Shown here: positions 49,201-59,802 of the stretch, piece after piece
How positions within the stretch are numbered: position 1 is the first letter of the stretch
Layout of the letters: each line of letters opens with the position of its first letter
Translations under genes and position numbers: made by a program
The notes under the pieces: model-generated
Seen by the model: only the letters and a program-made list of their open reading frames with translations
Told to the model about the DNA's origin: nothing
Databases searched by the model: none
Origin: Toxoplasma gondii ME49
Taxonomy: Eukaryota; Apicomplexa; Conoidasida; Eucoccidiorida; Sarcocystidae
Length of the DNA: 64,000 nucleotides
Assembly (NCBI RefSeq): GCF_000006565.2
Contig: NC_031478.1
Location: 5,976,212 to 6,040,211, forward strand
Direction of reading: 5' to 3'

Positions 49201-51376
49201 AAGACGCAACTGGAGACGAAGACCGAGTGCCGTGGGCGCTCCGCAGGAGAGCTACGGGGTGGGCGGCCTGGCAACCACCCGAAGCGGAGGAAGAGGGAAC
49301 GCAGGCTGAGTCCGACGGAGACACCCGCTCTCGATTCCGCGCAGATGAAGAAATAGGCGGTGAGCGCTCGCGAAAAGGTGAAGAAGGGTGCCGAGGGAGA
49401 AAAAGCCAAAAAAAGGTGGAGACGCAACAGCAGCAGCAGCGCGGACCGAAACGAAGCTCGGGCGACGGCTCGAGATGTGGAGACAGAAAAAAAGGCCGTC
49501 GTGGAGCTACGACGGTTGATTCACCTGCGTTTCTCTGGAGCGCTTCTGTCTTCCTCGCCCGACCTCTCTTCTCCTTTTCATCTTTCGCCGTCTTCCATTC
49601 GACGGCTCTCTCTCTCTGTGTGTCTCCTGTCTGTGTTCTCCCGGACGCTCTCGTTCTCTCTTCCCCTCTCCTTATCTCTCTGTCCTCCTCTGTCTCTTTC
49701 TCATTCTCTTTCTGGTGATTCGTTCTCTGTCTGTGTGTCATTCTCTGTCGCGTTTCCATGGACAGCTTTATTTGTCGTTGAGTGTTTTTCCCTCCAGGTG
49801 GTACGCGCGGTGCGTCAAGGCGCCTATCCCCGCAAGCGCATGGGGGAGACCGGGCGCCGTCTGTGCTTGTGGGGGGCGAGGAAGCAAAGACAGAGCTTGC
49901 TTCTTCGAGCTCTTCAGGGTCTGCAGAGAAAGGGCAGACGCAGTCGCCGTCTGGTGGCGCACCCGGCGGGGAGAGGGACTTTCTTGCTGTCGAAAACTTG
50001 AGCAGAACGGGTGCAGACAAGGCAGCAGGTGGAAAGCGAGGCGCGGGGAAGCTCGAGAACGCGAGACGCAGTCCTTCGGTGTGCAGCGAAAGGTCGGCGA
50101 CCTCAACTCATAGCCTCACGCCTGCAGGCAGTCGGATCAGCAGACGGATGAGCGTTGATGAAGGCCCACCGCCAGACGGTGAGAGCGAGAGGAGAGACAG
50201 CAGAGGGGGAGATGCAGGCTGAAAGGAAGAGAGAGATACGAGGGGGGAAGGAGAGGAGGGAGTGACAAGCAGAAGAAAGACGCGACCGATAGAGCAGGTG
50301 CGAGAAGAGAGGGAGAGGAACAGAAAAGAAAGAGAGAAGTGAGACGAAGTGAAGAAGAGGAAAGGGAAACGCGTGGGCGACCCGATAGGAGAGCGGGAGA
50401 AGAGATGAGGGAGGACGAGACGAAAAAGAACGGAGCTGGGCTTGGTGAGGTCGATCACCAGTTTTTTCGCAGTGAACTGTGTCTTGGAGGTGACCGAGCA
50501 GACGCTGGAGGGAGAGGAAGAGACATATGTCACTTCGCTCCTTGTTACGCTTTCCTCTCCAGGCTTCACCGAAGAGACTCTCCCCACCCCACGGGAACTT
50601 CTGTCGCACAGCAGCATCGACTTTCAACACAGTGGAGGCGACGAGGCAGAAGAGTCAGTTGACGACCAGGAAATCCACATCATTGTAAGTTCGGAGTTCA
50701 CAAAAAGGAGAACAAGCTGTGTGCTCTGTAGGTCCACAAGCCGACAGGCATATGCATGCGTCTTCAACGCCGACCACGGACCGCAGATCACTTCAAAAGT
50801 TTCTCGTATGATGCATGTCAATGCATACATACATATACATATGTATGCATATGCATACATTCATACGTATACATATATGTCTATATGTGTGAATATGTAT
50901 ATATATATATATGCATGTCTCCATATGTGTGTGTGCGTTTCCGTTCACGGATTCATGTACAGTTGAGTATGTTTGTATTAGAGAGGCGCATTTTTGTGTC
51001 CAAGCAGTTGTGAAGGTGGGTGGAGAAGCGCATCTGTATCTGTGGAGTCGCGCGCTGTGTGGAGGTTTCGTCTCGTTGCGCACATGAGAGGAAGCGCCGC
51101 ATCTCGGTTTCTCTGGTGAACGAACAAGTGATTTCAAGAGACATTTTCCCTGGTTGTTGCATGCAAGCAGGTGCGAAGGTTGTCGATAAAAGAGGAGAAG
51201 GAACTGTTTCGGTGCCGGAGCGCAGATCACGGCCCGACCCCAAAAGGATTCTGTTCTGGGGATGTGCCATCTGCCAAGGATCTCCTCACTCTGCAACAGT
51301 ACCTGTCCGATAAACTCGGCTCTCCAGGTATAAACGTTTTCTCGCTCTTTCCACCCATACCCATCTACATGCATGC

Positions 51377-51409
<33 letters not shown>

Positions 51410-54400
51410 GTATATATATATATATATACATATAATATATATGTATATATATATATATACATAAAATATATATATATATATATATACATATAATATATAT
51501 ATATATATACATATATAATATATATATACATATATATATATATATTTATATACATGCAGAGGGTAGTATGTTCGCATGTAAACATATGTTTTTTGGTGTG
51601 TTTCTGGGCATGCGTTTGTGCATGTTAGTGCAAGTAAGGAAGCGGGCGTGTGTGGAGACGCAGTTTCCTCAGGTTCGACAAAAGCTGTGCGGGGGCCAGA
51701 GAGAGAGAGAGATGGTCCTCTTGCGTCTCGGACATCAGCTGTTTTTCGCTTGCGGGAGTCTTTGGAGAGTTCTCGGTTGACCGAGTTAGCCAGGAACAGT
51801 TTAGAGGGCCGTCCCCCGCAGGCCGACGCGTGGAAGCTGTGCAGCGAGGCTCGCGCGTTGAGTCACGATGTCGACGAACTGTCTGTTGCGCGCGCCTGGA
51901 TGTATGTGCACAGCGCGTTCGGAGGAAGACGACGGAACGACGTCGGCGGGGACGAGAAGAAGCCGGCGAGCCGTCAGCGAGGGCAGCGCCTCTGCGTGCT
52001 TCGAGAGAGGCCTTTCGGGCAGGGTGGGGAGATCAAAGGAAGACTTTTTCCTGGATGTATGCGCGAGGGAACTTGCGAGCGCTGGAGAAGGGGGCGAGAC
52101 GGAAAGGAACAGGAAAAAGGAGCCGGAGGAAGAAGAGGGAGAGGAAGAGGAGACGGAGAAGAGCGCGGAGGAGCTGCAGAAAGCAGCGTCTTCTGGCGAA
52201 GAGGAGGACACCACGGAAGACGAGGAAGACACGGACGATGCAGTGAAAGAAGAAACGATCAACGCTGAGATCCCTTCAAGGAAGCGGATGTCTGCGGCGG
52301 AGAGACGGCGGCAGAAGAAGGGGAACAGAGAGGCGAAGGACGACCCAGCAGGCACGGCAGAAGAAAAGGAAGACATGGGAGGAAAGGAGAAAGCGAAAGG
52401 CCCTCGCCTGCAGCCTGTCCCCAGGGGCAAGCGGGGGAAACTTGCCAAGATGAAGAAAAAGTACGGAGACCAGGACGAGGAAGAAAAGCAATTCAAGATG
52501 TCGCTCATCGGTGCCGAAGAGGTAATTTCCCCTCCCCCTCCCCCTGGTTGCTCCTCAGTTCCAGAAAAAGCCAGCATTTCCTCGTCGTCCGCACCCACAT
52601 TTTCCTGGGTTGCACGTCTCCCACAGAGTCCTCAGATTCGTGGATATCTGGAAACAGTCTGTGAATGCGAATGAGCAGGAGTCGTCGCACATTTGCAGGA
52701 AGGAAGGTCGCCCGCGCGTTGTTGGTTCCATGCGTGCATCTGTACACTTGCATGCATTCATACACATACGCATGAATGCTTGTGTCTGTGTGTATGCGAA
52801 ACGTATTCGTCGTGGTGTCTGCGTGTATGACCTCTTTCTTCTCTAAGCTCGGATGCATGCGCCGACTGCAGCCTCGTTTTCTTGCTTCTTTGCTCCGTTT
52901 TCCGTGTGAGCGTGGAAGCCGGTGTTTCTCCAATGCACGTTTCGCCTTCCTTCAGATCAAACGGGGCGGACCGACAGCGACAGCAAACGCGGCAGCACCT
53001 GCATGCGCGGCGAAGAAACTCCCGGGTCGCAAGGCTGCTCAGCAGCGGGAGGAAAGGCGGGAGTTGAAGGAGGTTCTTGAGGAAGAAGGAGATGAGAGAC
53101 TCACGGTGAGACTCAGCTCTCGACACCATTTTGGTCTGCAGAGATGGACTCCGCAACGATCAGTATGTACAGTGCGTCCACTGACTGGAGACCCGCAAAC
53201 TCACGCACTGCCTGCCTCTGCGCAGATTGGTCGCCGCGCTGTCCCTGGATTGGCACCCGCTTCCGTCATCACAGCCTCCAGGCACAGTGCAGCTCGGCTA
53301 CAAGCCCGTTCACCCTGTCCTCTCTCTCTCGGTCGCTGGCAAGGCGCAGGAGAAGCCAGTCCTGTTTCTCAAATAGGACAGCGAAGAATCACGAGAAACA
53401 CTCGGGACTGAACGGCTGAGAAGTCTTCCAGGCCCCACACACCGCTGTCAGCTTTCATCCGTCTTCTGCAGAACTGCGCTTCCATGGACCCCTCTCCTTG
53501 CAGTCTCTACATATCTACAAATGTGTGTATACGCGGAGTTGTCGGGAGAATGTATTTGCGTAGACAGTTATGACGTAGAGAAGCCTGCAGATGCCGCATG
53601 CACGCATGAAGGGAGAACAGCGATGTGTCATGTTTTCGAGTTTTGCCTGCGTTCTGGGTTTCAGGAACAATGCAGCCAAATCGACCTTTTGACAGCTTCC
53701 CCGCTTCCCGAAGATGCTCTGCTCTGCGTTGTGCCTGTCACAGCGCCCTACTCGGCTATGAGCGTGAGTTTTTTGAGACTTTACCTCGACTTTGAAGCGT
53801 CGCAGCAAACGGTCGGTGGCGTAGCTGCAGTGGTGATCCCATGCGTCAACCGTGGCATCCGCATGACACAAAAAGTCGATTTCTACCGTGAATGTGGAGA
53901 GGCTTGCAAGGTGGACGCACCCCTGCTTGTTTCGTCTCTAGTCTTTTACAGTGCATGTCGCTACGCATGCACACTCGCAGATATGCTTTCGCAGCGCTGA
54001 ACCTACACACCCGCGGATATGTACCGTGCTAGAGAGAGATGCACGCATGTATTTTAAGCCAGAGCAGGTGAGAAACAGTTCGTCTCTTGGCGTTTCTTCT
54101 TTCCGCAGAAATACAAATTCAAGGCGAAACTGGTGCCAGGTTCAATGAAGAAGGGGAACGCAGGCCAGGCAGCCCTCAGGCACTTTCTTCAACAGGCTGA
54201 CGACGACCGCCAGAAGCAACTGATCAAATCCATCACGGTAGGCGCTCTTTCATTGAGAAAAAGAGAGGAGGAAACCGTTAACTGTTGACTTTGGGAGACA
54301 GAGGATCTCGCTTTTTCTCCCAAGTACTTCTTCCTTCTTTCATCCACAACACAGGTATACTCTTTGGATGCGGGGGAGAGTGTGGAGTATCGTATTTGCA

Positions 54401-54665
54401 TGCATTTTTATTCGAGAACGCGCAAGTCTGCAGGACACCCTTGGTTCCAGGCCGGCTCGAAGCATGCAGGTACGAGTGAGTGTGAAAGTAGTTCTCGCTA
54501 ATTCTCCCTGACTCACTTCGTTTTCCTCCTCTTCAGCTCGCAGAAGTCGCTCTCTCCATGATCAGCGACGTGAGACTCAGTGTGCCGGGCATCCAGAACC
54601 AGCTGACGGCGGCGAGACGCCAGAAGAAGGAGCAGAAGAAAAAGACCGTCACAGCTGAGGAGTAA
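42020..54665 (+). CDS. NEMF: NEMF/Rqc2 (NFACT) ribosome-associated quality-control factor
   Basis: Fifteen exons in my model: 42020-42871, 43569-45049, 45768-46185, 47014-47217, 47856-47958, 48682-49359, 49798-50178, 50563-50684, 51171-51327, 51673-51901, 51978-52521, 52956-53105, 53665-53763, 54109-54237, 54537-54665. All phases agree and give about 1891 residues (human NEMF is 1076). NFACT-N spans about 1-280 and contains HGADRVV; D107-R108 match the Asp-Arg pair needed for tail elongation by Rqc2/RqcH. A long coiled coil follows. NFACT-R runs from about 665 ([24 protein letters not shown]) across the exon 2/3 splice to STGSFMIRGRRNF. Acidic and Lys-rich linkers follow, with KMKKKYGDQDEEEKQ. 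NFACT-C is at the end (ALLCVVPVTAPYSAMS, KYKFKAKLVPGSMKKG). The family binds stalled 60S subunits, recruits the Listerin ligase and adds C-terminal tails to stalled chains. The extra length lies in linkers of exons 3-10. The 76-nt intron 51902-51977 is the weakest join. Confidence 0.95.
42890..43260. repeat. Purine-rich tract in NEMF intron 1
   Basis: The plus strand is strongly biased to A and G (GAGAGGGAGACAGAG-type words) for several hundred bases within the intron 42872-43568. It is low-complexity and its open frames are not coding. Confidence 0.65.
46207..46410. repeat. TA/TATATG microsatellite in NEMF intron 3
   Basis: Long runs of TATATA with CTGTATA, GTATG and CATATG interruptions, inside the intron 46186-47013. 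Both strands give spurious Tyr/Ile-rich frames. Confidence 0.85.
48290..48610. repeat. Pyrimidine-rich TTC/CTT tract in NEMF intron 5
   Basis: The plus strand is almost all C and T (TTCTTC, CTCTTT words) upstream of the acceptor of exon 6 at 48682. The tract stays open in all three plus-strand frames, so a frame-based gene model would wrongly extend exon 6 upstream to about 48171. Confidence 0.75.
50220..50415. repeat. Purine-rich tract in NEMF intron 7
   Basis: Dense GAGAGGAGA and GAAGAAA words on the plus strand, within the intron 50179-50562. Confidence 0.6.
50818..50925. repeat. CATA/TATG microsatellite in NEMF intron 8
   Basis: ATGCATACATACATATACATATG-type words and a pure TA run at about 50900, inside the intron 50685-51170. 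Confidence 0.75.
51371..51556. repeat. TA microsatellite with periodic interruptions in NEMF intron 9
   Basis: Nearly 190 bp of (TA)n broken at intervals by TATG, ACATA and TAATA, within the intron 51328-51672. This is the longest simple repeat in the window, and its self-complementarity allows long hairpins. Confidence 0.85.
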
Positions 54666-54958
54666 ACATGCAGCAAAGTGTCTCAGCCCCTGCGCCCGGA
54701 TGTACAGACAGCGGGTGACGAGAGGCGCGAAGTCACGCATCGCTTGTGTAGGCGATGGCCTGTCTCCACGAAGGCTGGACGCGACGCATTTGTGTCCGAG
54801 TCCAGAGTTGGCATGCAAATCTAGAGAAACTGACGCGGAGAGAAGCCAAGAGAGACAGGGAGACAGAGACAAAAAGTAGAGGGGGCACCGGAGCATGGGG
54901 CTGAAAGAGGGAATCATATCTCTTCCTCTATATATATATATGTAAATATGTGTGAATG

Positions 54959-54990
<32 letters not shown>

Positions 54991-57900
54991 TATACATATG
55001 TATATTTGTGTATACCTGTATATATTTACGTGGTTGATTCGAGTGTAGGGGTAGGGATGAGTGCAGCGAGGCGAAGACGTCCAGAGTCAATCTCTTCCCG
55101 CAGAGGAAACGGTGGAGAGGAAGGCGTCGACGCCTGGTTTCCGACGCCTGGTTTGTCGCATCGAAAACGCAGGTCGTGACCAGACGGGGCTTTCAGAGGA
55201 TCTGAGTGTCGATTTGGAAAGAAGAACGAGTGGGCATCTTCTGACAGTTCGTCGGCGGCTGTCGGCCCTCTGCAGCAGGGCAAGCACAAACTGGAGCAAC
55301 TGTGTTGCGTCGGAATGTTCTGCGTGTCTATGCTGTTCTTCTTTGCGAGTGAAGTTCGCGCGCTTCCGTGGACATTTGAATTGCACCGAGAAGGCAAGGC
55401 GTTTCTTGCGTGTGTCGAGACGGGGGGGGGGTCGCACTTCTGCCTTTCAGAAGCGGGGCGGTGTGCCTTTCAGTTCACTCGCATTTGCGTTTTCAAAAGA
55501 CTGCATGCGTGGGCAAACTCCATTTTCCACTGCACCCTTCCACAGCCTTTGACTGCGGCAACGAGGTCGCTGTGTCCCGGTGCGTCGCCGCGGCTGATTC
55601 CGGCGTTTGCGCGTTTTTTTTCGCGCTCTCTTTGTCTCGAATACCGGCGCCTCGTCGCCTTCTTTCCCCGTGTGTCGAGAGGCGTCAACGCCTTCGTTAC
55701 TCGCAGTGTCTCCGTTCCTGTCGCTCTAAGAAGAGACAGGAAATCGGTGGTGAGTCGTCGGTGCTCTCTGGCTTTCTCCGAGGACAGAAAGTCTGGACTG
55801 TGTTGCCGGCGGCGAGTCTTTTGATTCCGGAGCCGCATGTTCTCAGTTTCGCTGTCGTACTGGGTGGCGGCAACTGTCTGCTCTGAGGGGAAGTGCGAGT
55901 GTCTGTGCGTTTCAATCGTAAAAGTTGTACCAGACGAATTGCGGAGCCGTCGCATGTTTTTCTGTGGCCAAGTTGCGTTGAAAGTTGAACCAACGCAGTG
56001 GAGAACTGCCCGCGCCTGCCCGAAAGAGAGCCGCGAGTGCGAGCCCCGGTGTGAAGAGGCCGCCTTGCATGTGTGGGAGTGTGGCAGCGGCGGGAAGTCA
56101 CTTTTGTCGCTGCGTTTCTGTCTTTCGTCGAACACAGCTCGATTTCTCGTATTTCGGAGCTCGAGCTCCACGCGCATGCATTCGTGTACATCCGTGTTTA
56201 ACCGCCTGTGGAGATCCGCGCTACTTCTCATCGGAACGGATGGGGTCGGAAAGAGGGGGGAGCGCCCACAGTCTTCTGGCGTCGAAACAGAACGGGCGAG
56301 AGGTGAGGGAACTGGAGTGTGAACAGAGCGAGTGGCGTACGAAACGCACGCGCCGACAGCGTAAGATGTTGGAGAACGAGGGTTCTTTTTCGCGTCTGCT
56401 CCGCGGATCTCTCCCCCCGTGTCACTCGCGATACCGGCAAACCAAGTGCCGAGCACCCCGGTGTGAGTCGATGACGAATACCCTTTTGGATCGGTCTTCG
56501 CTGAAGTGGCGCTACCAGCTCTGTGCGGGTGTGCGTCTCGTCCGTGTCGTTTTCCCGCAAGCTGAAATGCAAAGATGCAAATGACAAGTGTTTCTTTCAT
56601 AGGGGCCTTGGGCGGCTGGCGAACAAGACGGTGTGCTGGACATGCAGGGTTTTCCCCAGGTTTTGCGTCACGTTCGATTTTGAGCCTGACTGGCTTTCGG
56701 GGTGCGCTTCTGTTTCTGTTTGAGTGGAAAGGCGATCACGCAATGAGGGGGGGAGTGCGCGGGCGTCCATCTGGAGAGAGTCTAAAAGTGCCTCAGTGCA
56801 AAGTCCACTGTTTGCCGCCTGGGGAAAAATTTCCTCTTTGGGGTCTTCAAAAGTCCGTTATCGGTGGCGGTTTCGCGTGCGTCGGGGGTCCACAGTCTTG
56901 CGCCACGCGAGTCCGTACCTCTGGAAATGTTCGTGTATTTCCCGGGGAAAACTAGACAAAAGACTGCCGATGGAGGGCAACTTTTTTGATAGGCGGATCC
57001 CGTCAAAGAAGTTACAAAGGAAAGAACCACGTTTCGAAAAGCACCCTAGTTCCGGCGCAGAAGTCGAATGCCGGCTGATCACTTTCCCATGCTACCCGGA
57101 AAGAATTCGATGCCAAGCCACTCAAGGTCCTCGGACTGTATCAGCACCTACATGTCGGCTCACTGATCCCTTGTTACTGTACAAGATTCCGTTTCGAACG
57201 GTAGTTCAGCGTCAGATGCAATTTGTGAGAGCATCGGTACGGTCCCGTTTTTACAGACACGCGGTGCACTCGCTCGTGACGACACTTTCCAAACAGCCAC
57301 AGCAATTTCTGCTGCTTCTTTCAAACGGAAAACAGCCGGGACATGTTCGCAGCTCCGAGGCGGTAAGCGACGCTTCTTCCCATTCCCCCTGCTCTCGTGA
57401 GTGAGGCGTCAACTTCACTTCTGGCAAATGAACTAGGAAAGCTGTGTAAGGCTCCGGACTTCAGAACGATTTACCTCGTGCTCGAAAGGAACTTCCACGC
57501 TGACCTGTAGCTGCCCCATCAGCAGGAAAGGGGGCGTCATTTGACTTTATAGAGTTCCCAGGCAAAAACCCCCGAGGGCGGTTCACAGCCGAGGTGGACG
57601 AAGCAAACTTGAGCACTTTGTTTCTCAGAAACCATGCAATAGGCTTGTGATCTTTGAGGTTCTCCATTTGTTGAGACGAAAAACAGTCTGCATATCCCCC
57701 GGGAAGTATTATCGTCTACGGGCACTCTCTTCCTGCCGAGTGAACACAGGTTTTGAGGCAGCAAACCAGAAGAACTTCTCAGTGTCTCCGATTGTGACGC
57801 GTTGTTCTAGCTAAAAATGGCGCCACAAAGTTCACCGCCACAACATTGTTGCGCTGAGGGGAACTGTATCCGCCTCGATGGCCACCTTCTGATCCAAATT

Positions 57901-59802
57901 CATCCGGAGCTGTGGTGTTAGGTTTCGTGTGACTTTTTGGACCAGCGAAGCGCCACAGGCCATTCGCTGGTCCCAGCCTCTCTCCGTTCGCGCCTTCTGC
58001 TCTGCGTCTATGCTAGGCTCAGATGGTGCCCATTCTTCTGCCTGCACGGAACGTGGTTGTCTGCCCGTTTTCCCAGAAGTGGTGGCGTGCTTTTTGTGAA
58101 GCCGAGAATCAACGTAAATGCACAGTCTCACGCTCCTTATTCGTGTTCGTGTGCCAAGTTCCGACGCCGCCTGGCAAAGTAGGAAAGGGCGCCTAGAAAA
58201 AGGCACCGGTGAAACTCTCCGTGCACATTTCCAGTTTGACCCTCACACTCGCTTCTTCGGCATCACCTATCAAAAACATGAAGTTCATCGCCAGGCCATG
58301 TCCTGGTGCTGCCATATTACGAGTAGGTGGTGTCTCGGCACCAATGATCGGCGATCCAGAACTGGAAAACTCACGTCCAATAGATTGTTCTCAAATCGTC
58401 CACTGCCGACTTTGTACTCCGGGCTCCCGACAGGACTAAAGTCGATCTATTGGAAAGTTCCCTCTTGGGTGTGTCTCGGTGTCTCTGCTGGAAAACTGGA
58501 CTCTGGAAGTTCGGGAGGGAGAGAGGTAGCTCTTTTGTGAAGGCACCTCTGAGGGACTGAGTAGCAGCAGAGAGGGAGGAGGGTAGTAGGCCAAGAAACT
58601 GACATCAGAATGGAGGAAATGTGTCTTTCTGACGACGGGGAGCCGGCACTTTCGCCTGGATAGAACGAAAGAACGAACTCGACCCAATAAACACACCAGA
58701 AAGAAGAAAAATGCAAGAAAAAGAGGCGAAGGCAGCCTCTAGGAGTGGGTGCCGAGAGACTGCGCGCTGGCACTAGAGAGATGGGTGGAATTCCGAGTCT
58801 CCCTAACGGCACCTACTGCCTTTTTACCTCAGGTTCGCTCTGCAATCTTTTGCATGCTCTCTTCTGCTCGTTTGTCGCGTTTGTTTTCCCCTCCCGAGTT
58901 CGTCTTACCTCCGTGTTTCTTCTCCTCTTTGTCGACGAAGAACGGTTGCAAAAGTCGCCCTCCTCCCTCGTTTTCTTGCCGGACTGGACAGGCTCCTCGC
59001 ACGCGCGAGGTCACTTTTTAGGGGAAACTTTTCCTGTCAACCGGAATCGCGCACGACGGTTCTGAAGAGGGAGATTGCAGTGAAACACAGAGATCTACAG
59101 AGCCTTCCTCTTCATGTTTCCGGTCCGTTCTCTGTCTTTCCCGGACATCAAATATCGCCCCCCATGTTGCGGGTCTCCCTTTTGTGTCTTGCAGCGCAAG
59201 CGTTTTCTTTTGTTCGCGAGAGCATCTCCACAGTTGCGTCTTTGCTTCCTTTCCATTCTTGCCCGCGTCGGTTTGCATTTCGAGAAGCTTCACTGTTCCC
59301 GGTTTCTCTCCAGGTTTCCCCAAGGCGTCTGTCCCTTCTCTCCGCCGCGACGGCACGCGCGGCATGTGAGAAAGCCTTCGCATCCGGTGTCTGTCCGCCT
59401 TTTCCCCTGATATTCTTTGTCCGTTTCATTCTCAAAAAAGAGCGCTTTCTCCTTTTCAGCGGCTCTTTATTCCATCTGAACGGGGACGTTGCACCGCGAG
59501 ACCCAAGCCGCAAACGCTCGAAAACGAACGCGAGCGGGAGCGCGCTCAAGCCTTCTCGTTTTTCCCCGTTTCTGCCGTCTCGTTCCCTCCCTGTCGTCTA
59601 AAGAGCCCTCTGCGTTTTCTCCCGTCTGCGTTAAGCCACGTATCTCCTTCTTTTTTTTGCTCATCACACTTCCCCTTGTGCCCGCCATATTTGCCGGGTG
59701 TTTCCGCCTTTTCTCCAGACTCTGTTTGCTGCTGTTCTCGCGGCTCGTTGCTTCCACTTCTTGCTTCCACTTCTCGCTTCCTTTCTCTCCTCTCCCGTCA
59801 TC
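54666..59802. other. Spacer between NEMF and YIPF5
   Basis: About 5.1 kb. It starts with the NEMF 3' untranslated region and a TA microsatellite, and ends in the pyrimidine-rich probable leader of YIPF5 (about 58850-59802). The middle (55000-57400) has long overlapping open frames on both strands, including a 376-codon minus-strand frame from an ATG at 56600 to 55470, but none has a recognised motif, signal peptide or splice-consistent continuation. I do not call a gene there. Confidence 0.45.
54925..55035. repeat. TA/TATG microsatellite 3' of NEMF
   Basis: TATATATATATGTAAATATG-type words for about 110 bp, starting some 260 bp after the NEMF stop codon. Confidence 0.8.

Noticed and set aside
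55985..57404. Long plus-strand frames between NEMF and YIPF5
   Set aside because: Arg/Ser-rich, overlapping antisense frames of equal length, no signal peptide, no known motif and no consistent splice partners.
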